Shown piece after piece: positions 1-4,808 of a DNA stretch of 7,876 nucleotides. The translations under genes were made by a program, and so were the position numbers. The stretch's first letter is position 1, and each line of letters starts with the position of its first letter. This DNA is from Chloroflexota bacterium (GTDB taxonomy: Bacteria > Chloroflexota > Anaerolineae > Anaerolineales > UBA4823): positions 1 through 7,876 of the forward strand of contig JAGDMX010000120.1 in assembly GCA_017860725.1 (NCBI GenBank), written 5' to 3'. The notes beneath the pieces were generated by a model. That model was not told the DNA's origin. It saw only the letters and a list, made by a program, of their open reading frames with translations, and searched no databases.

Positions 1-867
1 ATGCCGCAGACGCGGGAGCACGTGTTGCTGGCGCGGCAGGTGGAAGTGCCGGCGATCGTGGTGTACCTGAACAAGGTCGACATGATGGACGACCCGGAGC
101 TGTTGGAGCTGGTGGAGCTGGAGCTGCGTGAGCTGCTGAACGAATATGGCTTCCCTGGGGACGAGACACCGATCGTGCGGGGCAGTGCACTGGAAGCGCT
201 GGAGAGCACCAGCAAGGATCTGAATGACCCGGCGTATGCCAGCATCAAGGAACTGCTGCGGGTGGTGGACGAGTACATCCCGGAGCCGGTGCGCGACATC
301 GACAAACCGTTCATGATGTCGGTGGAAGATGTGTTCTCGATCAAGGGGCGCGGCACGGTGGTGACCGGGCGAGTGGATCGCGGCCGGGTGAAGGTGAGCG
401 AGCCGGTGGAGATCGTCGGCCTGCAGGACAAGAGCATGGCATCGGTGGTGACGGGCGTGGAGATGTTCCACAAGTCGCTGGACGAAGGCATGGCGGGCGA
501 CAACCTGGGGTTGCTGCTGCGCGGTATCGAGCGCACGGATGTGGAGCGCGGCATGGTCGTCGCCAAGCCGAAGAGCATCAACCCGCACCGCAAGTTCATG
601 AGTGAAGTGTACGTGCTGCGCAAGGAAGAAGGCGGGCGGCACAAGGCGTTCTTCAACGGCTATCGGCCGCAGTTCTACATCCGCACGATGGATGTGACCG
701 GGTCGATCAAGCTGCCGGAAGGCGTGGAAATGGTCATGCCGGGCGATAATGTCAACCTGGAAGTCGAGCTGATCGTGCCTGTGGCGCTGGAGCAGGGTTC
801 CAAGTTCGCCATCCGCGAAGGCGGTCTGACGGTCGGCGCCGGCGTGATTACTAAGATCCTGGACTGA
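1..867 (+). CDS. tuf: Elongation factor Tu, 3' part (5' end outside the window)
   Basis: EF-Tu is the GTPase that delivers aminoacyl-tRNA to the ribosomal A site. The visible 288 residues begin at a MPQTREH motif, which matches residue 112 of E. coli EF-Tu. This is an internal methionine, so the P-loop, switch I and DxxG motifs lie upstream of the window. Seen here are the end of the G domain with NKVD (residues 24-27) and SAL (62-64), then beta-barrel domains 2 and 3 with GRGTVVTGRV, GVEMF, EGGRH, GYRPQFY and a C-terminal FAIREGG..VGAGV motif. The last residues are ITKILD, a normal EF-Tu end. One oddity is Glu at window residue 15 (E. coli position 126), where RQVGVP is usual. Codons are strongly G-ended (GTG, CTG, CGG), unlike rplK or rplA downstream. 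The TGA stop overlaps the apparent start of rpmG by two bases. Identity is certain; which tuf copy it is cannot be told. Confidence 0.97.
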   Translation: MPQTREHVLLARQVEVPAIVVYLNKVDMMDDPELLELVELELRELLNEYGFPGDETPIVRGSALEALESTSKDLNDPAYASIKELLRVVDEYIPEPVRDIDKPFMMSVEDVFSIKGRGTVVTGRVDRGRVKVSEPVEIVGLQDKSMASVVTGVEMFHKSLDEGMAGDNLGLLLRGIERTDVERGMVVAKPKSINPHRKFMSEVYVLRKEEGGRHKAFFNGYRPQFYIRTMDVTGSIKLPEGVEMVMPGDNVNLEVELIVPVALEQGSKFAIREGGLTVGAGVITKILD

Positions 868-1022
868 AAGATGTTCGTCCGGTCGTTACCTTGGCGTGCA
901 CCGAGTGTAAGGAACGGAACTATACAACTGAGAAGAACCGTCGCAACGATCCGGGCCGCATGGAGCTGCAGAAGTACTGCAATCGCTGCCGCAAGCATAC
1001 GTTGCACCGGGAGACGAAGTAA
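864..1022 (+). CDS. rpmG: Ribosomal protein bL33 (four-cysteine form), apparent CTG start
   Basis: bL33 is a small protein of the large ribosomal subunit near the E site. The frame reads KDVRPVVTLACTECKERN and ends KHTLHRETK, 52 residues if counted from CTG at 864. CxxC pairs at residues 12/15 and 39/42 make it the zinc-binding form. The reading frame is closed upstream by TAA at 852-854, and between that stop and the conserved core there is no ATG, GTG or TTG. The only plausible near-cognate start is CTG at 864-866, which overlaps the tuf stop as CTGA. No Shine-Dalgarno sequence precedes it. Family members usually begin with three or four extra residues (Met-Ala-Lys-like) after a normal intergenic gap. 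Either translation is coupled to tuf termination at a CTG, or a short piece holding the gap and first codons is missing. The ATG at 871 is in another frame and does not encode L33. Identity is firm; the start is uncertain. Confidence 0.85.
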   Translation: MKDVRPVVTLACTECKERNYTTEKNRRNDPGRMELQKYCNRCRKHTLHRETK

Positions 1023-1037
1023 GGTAGCATATACCAT

Positions 1038-1078
1038 CCCGCGCCAGGTTGTGTTTCGTTCTGACAACCTGGCACGGG
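1038..1078 (+). other. Long hairpin between rpmG and tRNA-Trp
   Basis: Bases 1038-1052 pair with 1064-1078: 14 base pairs in 15 positions, with one C·A mismatch (1042/1074) and an 11-base loop. No T-run follows, so it does not look like a classic intrinsic terminator. It ends six bases before the tRNA. It could be a processing site (RNase III-like) that frees the tRNA from the tuf-rpmG message, or a 3' stabiliser for that message. The role is inference. Confidence 0.6.
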
Positions 1079-1084
1079 GAACAC

Positions 1085-1158
1085 AGGCCAGTAGCTCAAT
1101 TTGGCAGAGCACCGCTCTCCAAAAGCGGGGGTTGTGGGTTCGATTCCTGCCTGGCCTG
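1085..1158 (+). tRNA. trnW: tRNA-Trp (anticodon CCA)
   Basis: A full cloverleaf folds by eye. The acceptor stem 1085-1091/1151-1157 has seven Watson-Crick pairs. The D stem is 1094-1097/1107-1110, and the anticodon stem is 1112-1116/1124-1128 with loop CTCCAAA. The T arm is 1134-1138/1146-1150 with loop TTCGATT. The anticodon is CCA at 1119-1121, which reads the Trp codon UGG. The discriminator base is G1158, the identity base expected for bacterial tRNA-Trp. The 3' CCA is not encoded, since CCT follows. A tRNA-Trp between rpmG/tuf and secE is a recurring arrangement in several bacterial phyla, which supports the call. Confidence 0.96.
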
Positions 1159-1168
1159 CCTGAGATCT

Positions 1169-1200
1169 GCAAAACGCCGTCTCTCTGGGCGGCGTTTTGC
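1169..1200 (+). terminator. Terminator-like hairpin after tRNA-Trp
   Basis: Bases 1169-1179 pair with 1190-1200 in a perfect 11-bp stem with a 10-base loop. The A-run and the TTTT run (1195-1198) lie inside the stem foot, with the GC-rich CGCCG/CGGCG core just above. Transcript ending in the TTTT would leave the core hairpin, the usual intrinsic-terminator geometry, but the run is short and CCCC follows soon after. It probably ends or attenuates the tuf-rpmG-trnW transcript before secE, or trims the tRNA 3' side. Confidence 0.6.
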
Positions 1201-1268
1201 CCCTGAGAGAATTTCTGTAGAGTTGTTTTTTCCAGGAAATTCCCTGGCGACTCCAAAAGGAGATTTGC

Positions 1269-1565
1269 GTGGCTGAGAAAGTTGAGAAAAAAGACGCCGA
1301 AAAGGTGAAGATCGAGAAAGCCAAAACCGAAAAGCCCAAAGCGGCAAAGCCCAAGAGCGACAAGCCGAATTTCCTGCAACGCATCTGGACAGGCTTTCGG
1401 CGTTATATCTACGAGACCCTGGGCGAGCTCCGCAAAGTACAATGGCCTACCCGCAAGGAAGCCATCAACCTGACTATCGTCGTCCTGGTAGTTTCCATTG
1501 TAATGGCCTTCTTCCTTGGAGGTCTGGATTATATCTTTAGTCGGCTACTTACTTTGATTATCTAG
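1269..1565 (+). CDS. secE: Preprotein translocase subunit SecE
   Basis: SecE is the small membrane subunit that clamps SecY in the SecYEG protein-conducting channel. The 98-residue protein has a Lys/Glu/Ala-rich N-terminal tail (about residues 1-34), an amphipathic helix with the family signature ELRKVQWPTRKEA (about 53-65), and one transmembrane segment (about 68-90). This is the short single-span form common outside enterobacteria, with a longer charged tail than the minimal 60-residue proteins. The GTG start at 1269 is chosen because AAAAGGAGA (1256-1264) precedes it at good spacing. nusG begins four bases after its stop, so the two are almost certainly co-transcribed. The lysine-rich tail is low-complexity and probably flexible. 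Confidence 0.95.
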   Translation: MAEKVEKKDAEKVKIEKAKTEKPKAAKPKSDKPNFLQRIWTGFRRYIYETLGELRKVQWPTRKEAINLTIVVLVVSIVMAFFLGGLDYIFSRLLTLII

Positions 1566-1569
1566 CGGT

Positions 1570-2220
1570 ATGGATCTGTTTGAGCAAGACGACCAATTCA
1601 AAGGCGAGCTAGGCGATATAGAGCCGGACGCCAATCCGGAGGCGGATGATCTGTCTCTGGAATTTGCCGATTCAGGCGTCAGCGAGCAGACGGAAGATGG
1701 GCGCGCCTGGTATGTTGTGCACTGTTACTCAGGTTATGAGAATAAGGTCCGCCACAACCTGGAGCAGCGCATCGAAACCATGGGCATGAAAGACAAAATC
1801 TTTGATGTGGTCGTCCCAACCGAGGAAGAGATCGAGGTCAAAGAAGGCAAACGCCGGACGGTTGAGCGCCGAGTATTCCCGGGCTACATCCTGGTCAATA
1901 TGATCCTATCGGAAGAGTCCTGGTATGTGGTGCGCAATACTCCAGGTGTTACCGGTTTTGTGGGTATGGGTAATAATCCCACACCGCTACGCCCAGAAGA
2001 GGTTGCACAGATTATCAAGCGCATGGAAGCGGAAGCACCCCGCATCAAGGTCACCTTTAAACCTGGTGAACGGGTGCGGATTGTCGACGGTCCCTTCAAT
2101 GACTTCCGTGGTACAGTATCCGAGATCGATATGGAGCGCGCTAAGGTGCGCGTCATGGTTAATTTCTTTGGCCGGGAAACCCCGGTCGAACTGGACTTTT
2201 TACAAGTAGAAAAAGCATAA
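1570..2220 (+). CDS. nusG: Transcription antitermination/elongation factor NusG
   Basis: NusG binds RNA polymerase through its NGN domain and Rho or ribosomal protein S10 through its KOW domain, coupling transcription to termination or translation. The 216 residues show an acidic N-terminal extension (about 1-45), an NGN domain (about 47-150) starting AWYVVHCYSGYENKV and containing RRVFPGYILV (about 101-109), and a KOW domain (about 164-214) with GERVRIVDGPFNDFRGTV. E. coli NusG lacks the acidic leader; the extra length fits the 216 versus 181 residues. The start ATG lies four bases after secE with no clear Shine-Dalgarno sequence, so coupled translation is likely. No in-frame ATG, GTG or TTG close to the NGN domain offers a better start. 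Confidence 0.96.
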   Translation: MDLFEQDDQFKGELGDIEPDANPEADDLSLEFADSGVSEQTEDGRAWYVVHCYSGYENKVRHNLEQRIETMGMKDKIFDVVVPTEEEIEVKEGKRRTVERRVFPGYILVNMILSEESWYVVRNTPGVTGFVGMGNNPTPLRPEEVAQIIKRMEAEAPRIKVTFKPGERVRIVDGPFNDFRGTVSEIDMERAKVRVMVNFFGRETPVELDFLQVEKA

Positions 2221-2252
2221 ATCAAACATGCCCGGCGACAACCGGCATATTT

Positions 2253-2289
2253 GGTGGGAGGGTGCCTCCCAATCACCCGTTATCACCAC
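2253..2289 (+). promoter_or_regulatory. L1-binding mRNA site 1 (before rplK)
   Basis: The RNA GGUGGGAGGG...AUCACCAC folds like the L1-stalk base of 23S rRNA. The lower stem is GUGG 2254-2257 with CCAC 2286-2289. A GA loop (2258-2259) lies on the 5' side and a seven-base loop GUUAUCA (2279-2285) on the 3' side. The upper stem is GGGUG 2260-2264 with CACCC 2274-2278. E. coli 23S rRNA has GGUGGGAGGC and AUACCACC in the same roles. The structure runs directly into the rplK Shine-Dalgarno sequence GAAGGAG (2290-2296). L1 is known to repress rplK-rplA by binding such a site. A weaker hairpin lies just upstream (2228-2248). Confidence 0.75.
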
Positions 2290-2303
2290 GAAGGAGTAAA
2301 ACT

Positions 2304-2729
2304 GTGGCAAAGAAACTTAAGGCAATTGTACGTTTACAGATTACGGCCGGCAAGGCCAACCCCGCACCACCCATCGGCCCCGCCCTTGCGGGCCATGGTA
2401 TTAACCTGATGGCCTTCTGCAAGGAGTATAACGCTCGCACCTCCAATCGGATGGGCGAGATTATTCCTGCCGAGATCAGCATCTTCTCGGATGGCTCTTT
2501 CACCTTCATCCTGAAGACTCCGCCGGCTTCTGTTCTGCTGAAGAAAGCCGCCGGTGTTGATAAAGGCTCAGCCCTGGCGCCGCGCACCAAAGTTGGCAGC
2601 GTCACACGCGCCCAAGTCCGCGAGATTGCAGAAATCAAGATGAAAGATTTGAACGCCATCGACCTGGAAGGCGCAATGAAGCAGATCGAAGGCACAGCCA
2701 GGAATATGGGACTGGAAGTCGTAGACTAG
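2304..2729 (+). CDS. rplK: Ribosomal protein uL11
   Basis: uL11 sits at the base of the GTPase-associated stalk, binds the thiostrepton loop of 23S rRNA, and helps elongation factors and RelA respond to the ribosome state. The protein is 141 residues, the usual length. The N-domain has the proline-rich GKANPAPPIGPALAGHGIN (16-34) and a conserved CKEYNARTS segment. The RNA-binding C-domain has KTPPASVLLKKAAG (71-84). The GTG start at 2304 follows AAGGAG (2291-2296) and gives the family's standard MAKK-like N-terminus. A GTG at 2262 would add 14 residues but lies inside the L1-site hairpin and lacks an RBS. It is the first gene of the L1-regulated unit. Confidence 0.98.
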   Translation: MAKKLKAIVRLQITAGKANPAPPIGPALAGHGINLMAFCKEYNARTSNRMGEIIPAEISIFSDGSFTFILKTPPASVLLKKAAGVDKGSALAPRTKVGSVTRAQVREIAEIKMKDLNAIDLEGAMKQIEGTARNMGLEVVD

Positions 2730-2734
2730 AACCC

Positions 2735-2769
2735 GGTGGGAGGGCAGTCTCGCTGCCCGCTAGCACCAC
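2735..2769 (+). promoter_or_regulatory. L1-binding mRNA site 2 (before rplA)
   Basis: This is a second copy of the fold seen before rplK. The lower stem is GUGG 2736-2739 with CCAC 2766-2769. A GA loop is at 2740-2741, the upper stem is GGGCAG 2742-2747 with CUGCCC 2753-2758, and the 3' loop is GCUAGCA (2759-2765). The lower stem and GA loop are identical to site 1, and four of the seven bases in the equal-length 3' loop match. The upper stem has changed on both strands while pairing is kept, which argues for selection on structure. It abuts the rplA Shine-Dalgarno sequence (GAAGGAG 2770-2776), so bound L1 could block rplA initiation itself. Confidence 0.75.
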
Positions 2770-2781
2770 GAAGGAGCATAA

Positions 2782-3501
2782 ATGGCAAAACACGGTAAGA
2801 AATATCTGGCCGCAGCGGCCAAAATCGATCCAGATCAATTGTACGATCCGGAAAATGCAATTGCATTGGTGAAAGATACCTCCCCCACCAAGTTCGACGC
2901 CACCGTCGAGCTGCATATCCGCCTGGGGGTTGATCCCCGCCATGCCGACCAGCAAGTGCGTGACGTAGTTGTGTTACCGCATGGTCTGGGCAAAACGGTG
3001 CGGGTGATCGTATTTGCCCAGGGTGATGGGGTTACTCTGGCGCGCGAGGCGGGTGCCGATGTCATCGCCGATGATGAGACGATCAATAAAATCCAGGCAG
3101 GTTGGACAGATTTCGATGTAGCGATCGCTACCCCGGATATGATGGGGAAAGTCGGTCGCCTGGGTCGTGTCCTGGGTCCACGCGGATTGATGCCCAATCC
3201 GAAAGCTGGCACGGTTGTGCCCGCTGAAGATATTGCCAGGGTCGTCAAAGAGTCGAAAGCAGGGCGTGTCGAGTTTCGTGTTGATAAGACCTCCAACCTA
3301 CACGTCCCGATCGGGAAGGTTTCTTTCGAGCAAGGGCAACTCTATGACAACATGGCGACACTGATGGATGCCGTCAAGAAGGCTAAGCCGGCTACCTCTA
3401 AAGGCACTTACATTCGTAAGGTCACCATCACATCGACCATGGGTCCCGGGATCAAAGTCGACACGACCCAATCGCAGGCCATGGAGGTTCGCGAGGTATA
3501 A
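2782..3501 (+). CDS. rplA: Ribosomal protein uL1
   Basis: uL1 binds the mobile L1 stalk of 23S rRNA, which moves deacylated tRNA out of the E site, and it represses its own operon. The protein is 239 residues, normal for bacteria. Domain I carries KFDATVELHIRLGVDPRHADQQVRD (about 37-61), the main RNA-binding face. Domain II carries the signature LGPRGLMPNPKAGT (131-144). The chain returns to domain I with TSTMGPGIKVD (217-227), also at the RNA interface. All the RNA-contact segments are intact, consistent with autogenous binding to the two sites nearby. The ATG at 2782 follows AAGGAG (2771-2776) at five-base spacing. No oddity is seen in the protein. Confidence 0.98.
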   Translation: MAKHGKKYLAAAAKIDPDQLYDPENAIALVKDTSPTKFDATVELHIRLGVDPRHADQQVRDVVVLPHGLGKTVRVIVFAQGDGVTLAREAGADVIADDETINKIQAGWTDFDVAIATPDMMGKVGRLGRVLGPRGLMPNPKAGTVVPAEDIARVVKESKAGRVEFRVDKTSNLHVPIGKVSFEQGQLYDNMATLMDAVKKAKPATSKGTYIRKVTITSTMGPGIKVDTTQSQAMEVREV

Positions 3502-3509
3502 GGTTGACC

Positions 3510-3525
3510 AGCGACATTCGTCGCT
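3510..3525 (+). other. Hairpin after the rplA stop
   Basis: AGCGAC (3510-3515) pairs with GTCGCT (3520-3525) around the loop ATTC: six perfect pairs, nine bases after the rplA stop. No T-run follows, so termination is not supported. It may protect the 3' end of the rplKA message or separate it from the L10 leader that begins just downstream. Confidence 0.4.
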
Positions 3526-3527
3526 TA

Positions 3528-3592
3528 GCTTCGCCAGAGACAGCAGGCGCAGCCATTTGTTGGGCTGCTTAATTACCTGCCGAGGTGAAGAC
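3528..3592 (+). promoter_or_regulatory. L10 leader, L10(L12)-binding kink-turn stem
   Basis: The stem folds in three parts. P1 is CUUCGCC 3529-3535 with GGUGAAG 3584-3590. A kink-turn-like loop, AGAGACA (3536-3542) opposite CGA (3581-3583), follows. Next is GCAGG 3543-3547 with CCUGC 3576-3580. A loop of C3548 opposite UUAAUUA (3569-3575) leads to GCAGCC 3549-3554 with GGCUGC 3563-3568, capped by an eight-base loop. The CCUGCCGAGGUGAAGAC segment is the hallmark of the known ribosomal L10 leader family. Binding of the L10-L12 complex would stabilise P1 and keep 3584-3592 out of the antiterminator. Confidence 0.85.
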
Positions 3593-3651
3593 CGCTCCAC
3601 ACAATCCTTCGCGCAAGCGAATCCCGGTCCTCCGGGTGGAGAGTCTTTGCC
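3584..3651 (+). promoter_or_regulatory. Antiterminator of the rplJ leader
   Basis: GGUGAAGAC (3584-3592) can pair with GUCUUUGCC (3643-3651): nine pairs, two of them G·U. CUCCAC (3595-3600) pairs with GUGGAG (3636-3641), making one long interrupted helix. Two small hairpins lie inside it: 3608-3621 with a GCAA tetraloop and 3623-3636. This helix uses the 3' strand of the L10-binding stem and the 5' arm of the terminator, so it excludes both. The same logic is known for the Bacillus subtilis rplJL leader. Confidence 0.7.
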
Positions 3652-3683
3652 CTTCTGGGATGCGAGGCAAAGACTTTTCATTT
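3642..3683 (+). terminator. Leader terminator (attenuator) before rplJ
   Basis: AGTCTTTGCC (3642-3651) pairs with GGCAAAGACT (3666-3675): ten perfect pairs with a 14-base loop, followed by TTTTCATTT. It ends just before the rplJ RBS at 3686, so it must be a conditional attenuator rather than an operon end. High free L10-L12 is expected to favour it. Confidence 0.82.
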
Positions 3684-3703
3684 AGAAAGGAGGTGAATAA
3701 GCA

Positions 3704-4240
3704 TTGGCAATTTCAAAGAAGCAGAAGAATGAGTTTGTTGCTCAATATGTCGAGTGGCTGAATCACAGCCAGGCGGTCTTTGTTACCGAATATTCTGGAC
3801 TGACAATGAAGAATATCGACGATCTGCGCGCGAAGGTGCGTGAAGCCGGTGGCGAGTTCCACATTGTCAAGAACACACTGGGCAAAGTAGCTTTCGAACA
3901 GGCTGGACTACGGGTCTCCGAAAAACTGCTGACCGGCAGCACCGCGATCGCATTCGCGTTCCAGGATACCCCGGCAATGGCTAAAGTAATTTCGGAATAC
4001 GCCCGCACGTCCGAGTTTGTCAAAATTAAAGGCGGCTACCTGGAAAAGCGTGCAATTGGACCTGATCAGGTAAAAGCCCTGGCCGAGCTACCACCGCTGC
4101 CAGTCATGCGCGCCCAGCTGCTGGGCACCTTACAGGCTCCCGCCAGCAAACTGGTCCGCACTTTAGCCGAACCAGCCCGAGCCCTGGCAGCCGTGATCAA
4201 GGCATATGCCGAACCGGAACCTCTGCAGTCTGCTGCATAG
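3704..4240 (+). CDS. rplJ: Ribosomal protein uL10
   Basis: uL10 is the stalk base that binds 23S rRNA next to uL11 and carries the L7/L12 dimers on its C-terminal helix. The 178-residue protein has the N-terminal RNA-binding domain with VFVTEYSGLT (about 25-34), REAGGEFHIVKNTL (about 46-59) and TGSTAIAF (about 77-84). A Lys/Ala-rich middle and an alpha-helical tail (about 134-178) for L12 dimers follow. The TTG start at 3704 is chosen because AAAGGAGGTGA (3686-3696), close to a perfect anti-16S match, precedes it and gives the normal MAISKKQK start. It is preceded by the L10 leader with attenuator and followed after 79 bases by rplL. Confidence 0.97.
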   Translation: MAISKKQKNEFVAQYVEWLNHSQAVFVTEYSGLTMKNIDDLRAKVREAGGEFHIVKNTLGKVAFEQAGLRVSEKLLTGSTAIAFAFQDTPAMAKVISEYARTSEFVKIKGGYLEKRAIGPDQVKALAELPPLPVMRAQLLGTLQAPASKLVRTLAEPARALAAVIKAYAEPEPLQSAA

Positions 4241-4319
4241 GCGATTCAAGATTGTATGATGATCAATCACAAGCATCTAAAACCGATTATTACTTTTGAA
4301 AGGAAAGAAGGATTTTACA

Positions 4320-4700
4320 ATGGCTGATTTAGACAAACTCGTTGATGAACTGAGCAAGCTCTCCGTCCTGGAGGCTGCTGAGCTGGTTAAGAAGCTGGAG
4401 ACCACCTGGGGTGTTTCTGCGGCTGCACCTGTAGCAATGGCAGCTGCGGCTGCTCCAACCGCCGCGGCCGCCGAACTGGTCGAAGAGAAGACTGAGTTCG
4501 ACGTCATCATCAAAGACCCCGGCCCCAAGAAGATCGAAACCATTAAGGTCATCCGCCAACTGACCAACCTGGGCTTGAAGGAAGCCAAGGACCTGGCCGA
4601 AACTGCCGGCGGTAAAGTTATGGAAGCCGTAACCAAGGAAGCCGCCACTGACGCCAAGGCCAAGCTCGAAACTGCCGGCGCTGTCGTGGAAGTTGCCTGA
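4320..4700 (+). CDS. rplL: Ribosomal protein bL12 (L7/L12)
   Basis: bL12 is the multi-copy stalk protein that recruits and activates translational GTPases such as EF-Tu and EF-G. The 126 residues show the N-terminal dimerisation and L10-binding helices (about 1-32), an Ala-rich hinge (about 33-51), and the globular C-domain (about 57-126). The C-domain has FDVIIKDPGPKKIETIKVIRQ and the factor-binding LGLKEAKDL (84-92). The ATG at 4320 is preferred over an in-frame TTG at 4296. It has GAAGGA (4307-4312) at good spacing and yields the family-standard start. The 79-base gap from rplJ holds only this RBS and no evident structure. A strong terminator follows. Confidence 0.97.
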   Translation: MADLDKLVDELSKLSVLEAAELVKKLETTWGVSAAAPVAMAAAAAPTAAAAELVEEKTEFDVIIKDPGPKKIETIKVIRQLTNLGLKEAKDLAETAGGKVMEAVTKEAATDAKAKLETAGAVVEVA

Positions 4701-4727
4701 GTTTTAGCGAGATTCTTTAAGAAACCG

Positions 4728-4760
4728 AAAAGGTCACCTTGTGGTGACCTTTTTTCTTTT
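4728..4760 (+). terminator. Intrinsic terminator after rplL
   Basis: AAAAGGTCACC (4728-4738) pairs with GGTGACCTTTT (4743-4753) around the four-base loop TTGT, and the T-tract runs to 4760 with one interruption (C4756). This is a textbook intrinsic terminator closing the ribosomal cluster. The A-run on the left would give a U-tract on the other strand too, but no - strand gene needs it. Confidence 0.93.
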
Positions 4761-4769
4761 ACTGGGCTG

Positions 4770-4778
4770 TGGTATATT
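4770..4778 (+). promoter_or_regulatory. Extended -10 promoter for the two-component genes
   Basis: TGGTATATT is a TGn-extended -10 element (TATATT 4773-4778). No good -35 lies at the right distance, since that place is the terminator T-tract; extended -10 promoters often lack one. Transcription would begin near 4785, about 24 bases before the response-regulator ATG. Confidence 0.5.
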
Positions 4779-4808
4779 AAAAACATTAAAAATTAGCGAG
4801 GAGGCTTT

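Noticed and set aside
852..867. Programmed -1 frameshift joining EF-Tu to L33
   Set aside because: The overlap of open frames is only about 10 bases and contains no slippery heptamer; a coupled CTG start or missing sequence explains it more simply.
1002..1030. Possible promoter TTGCAC-17-TAGCAT before the tRNA
   Set aside because: It matches consensus at only about 7 of 12 positions and lies partly in rpmG coding sequence; too weak to list.
871..1206. Open frame from the ATG at 871
   Set aside because: It is out of frame with the conserved L33 sequence and continues through the tRNA and a terminator-like hairpin. It is not the L33 start.
675..1442. Long - strand open frame across tuf, rpmG, tRNA-Trp and secE
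   Set aside because: It runs antisense through four firmly identified genes, has no recognisable domain and no RBS, so it is a shadow frame.
2262..2303. Upstream GTG start for rplK adding 14 residues
   Set aside because: It lies inside the L1-site hairpin, lacks an RBS, and the added residues are not part of the L11 family; GTG 2304 has a good RBS and standard N-terminus.
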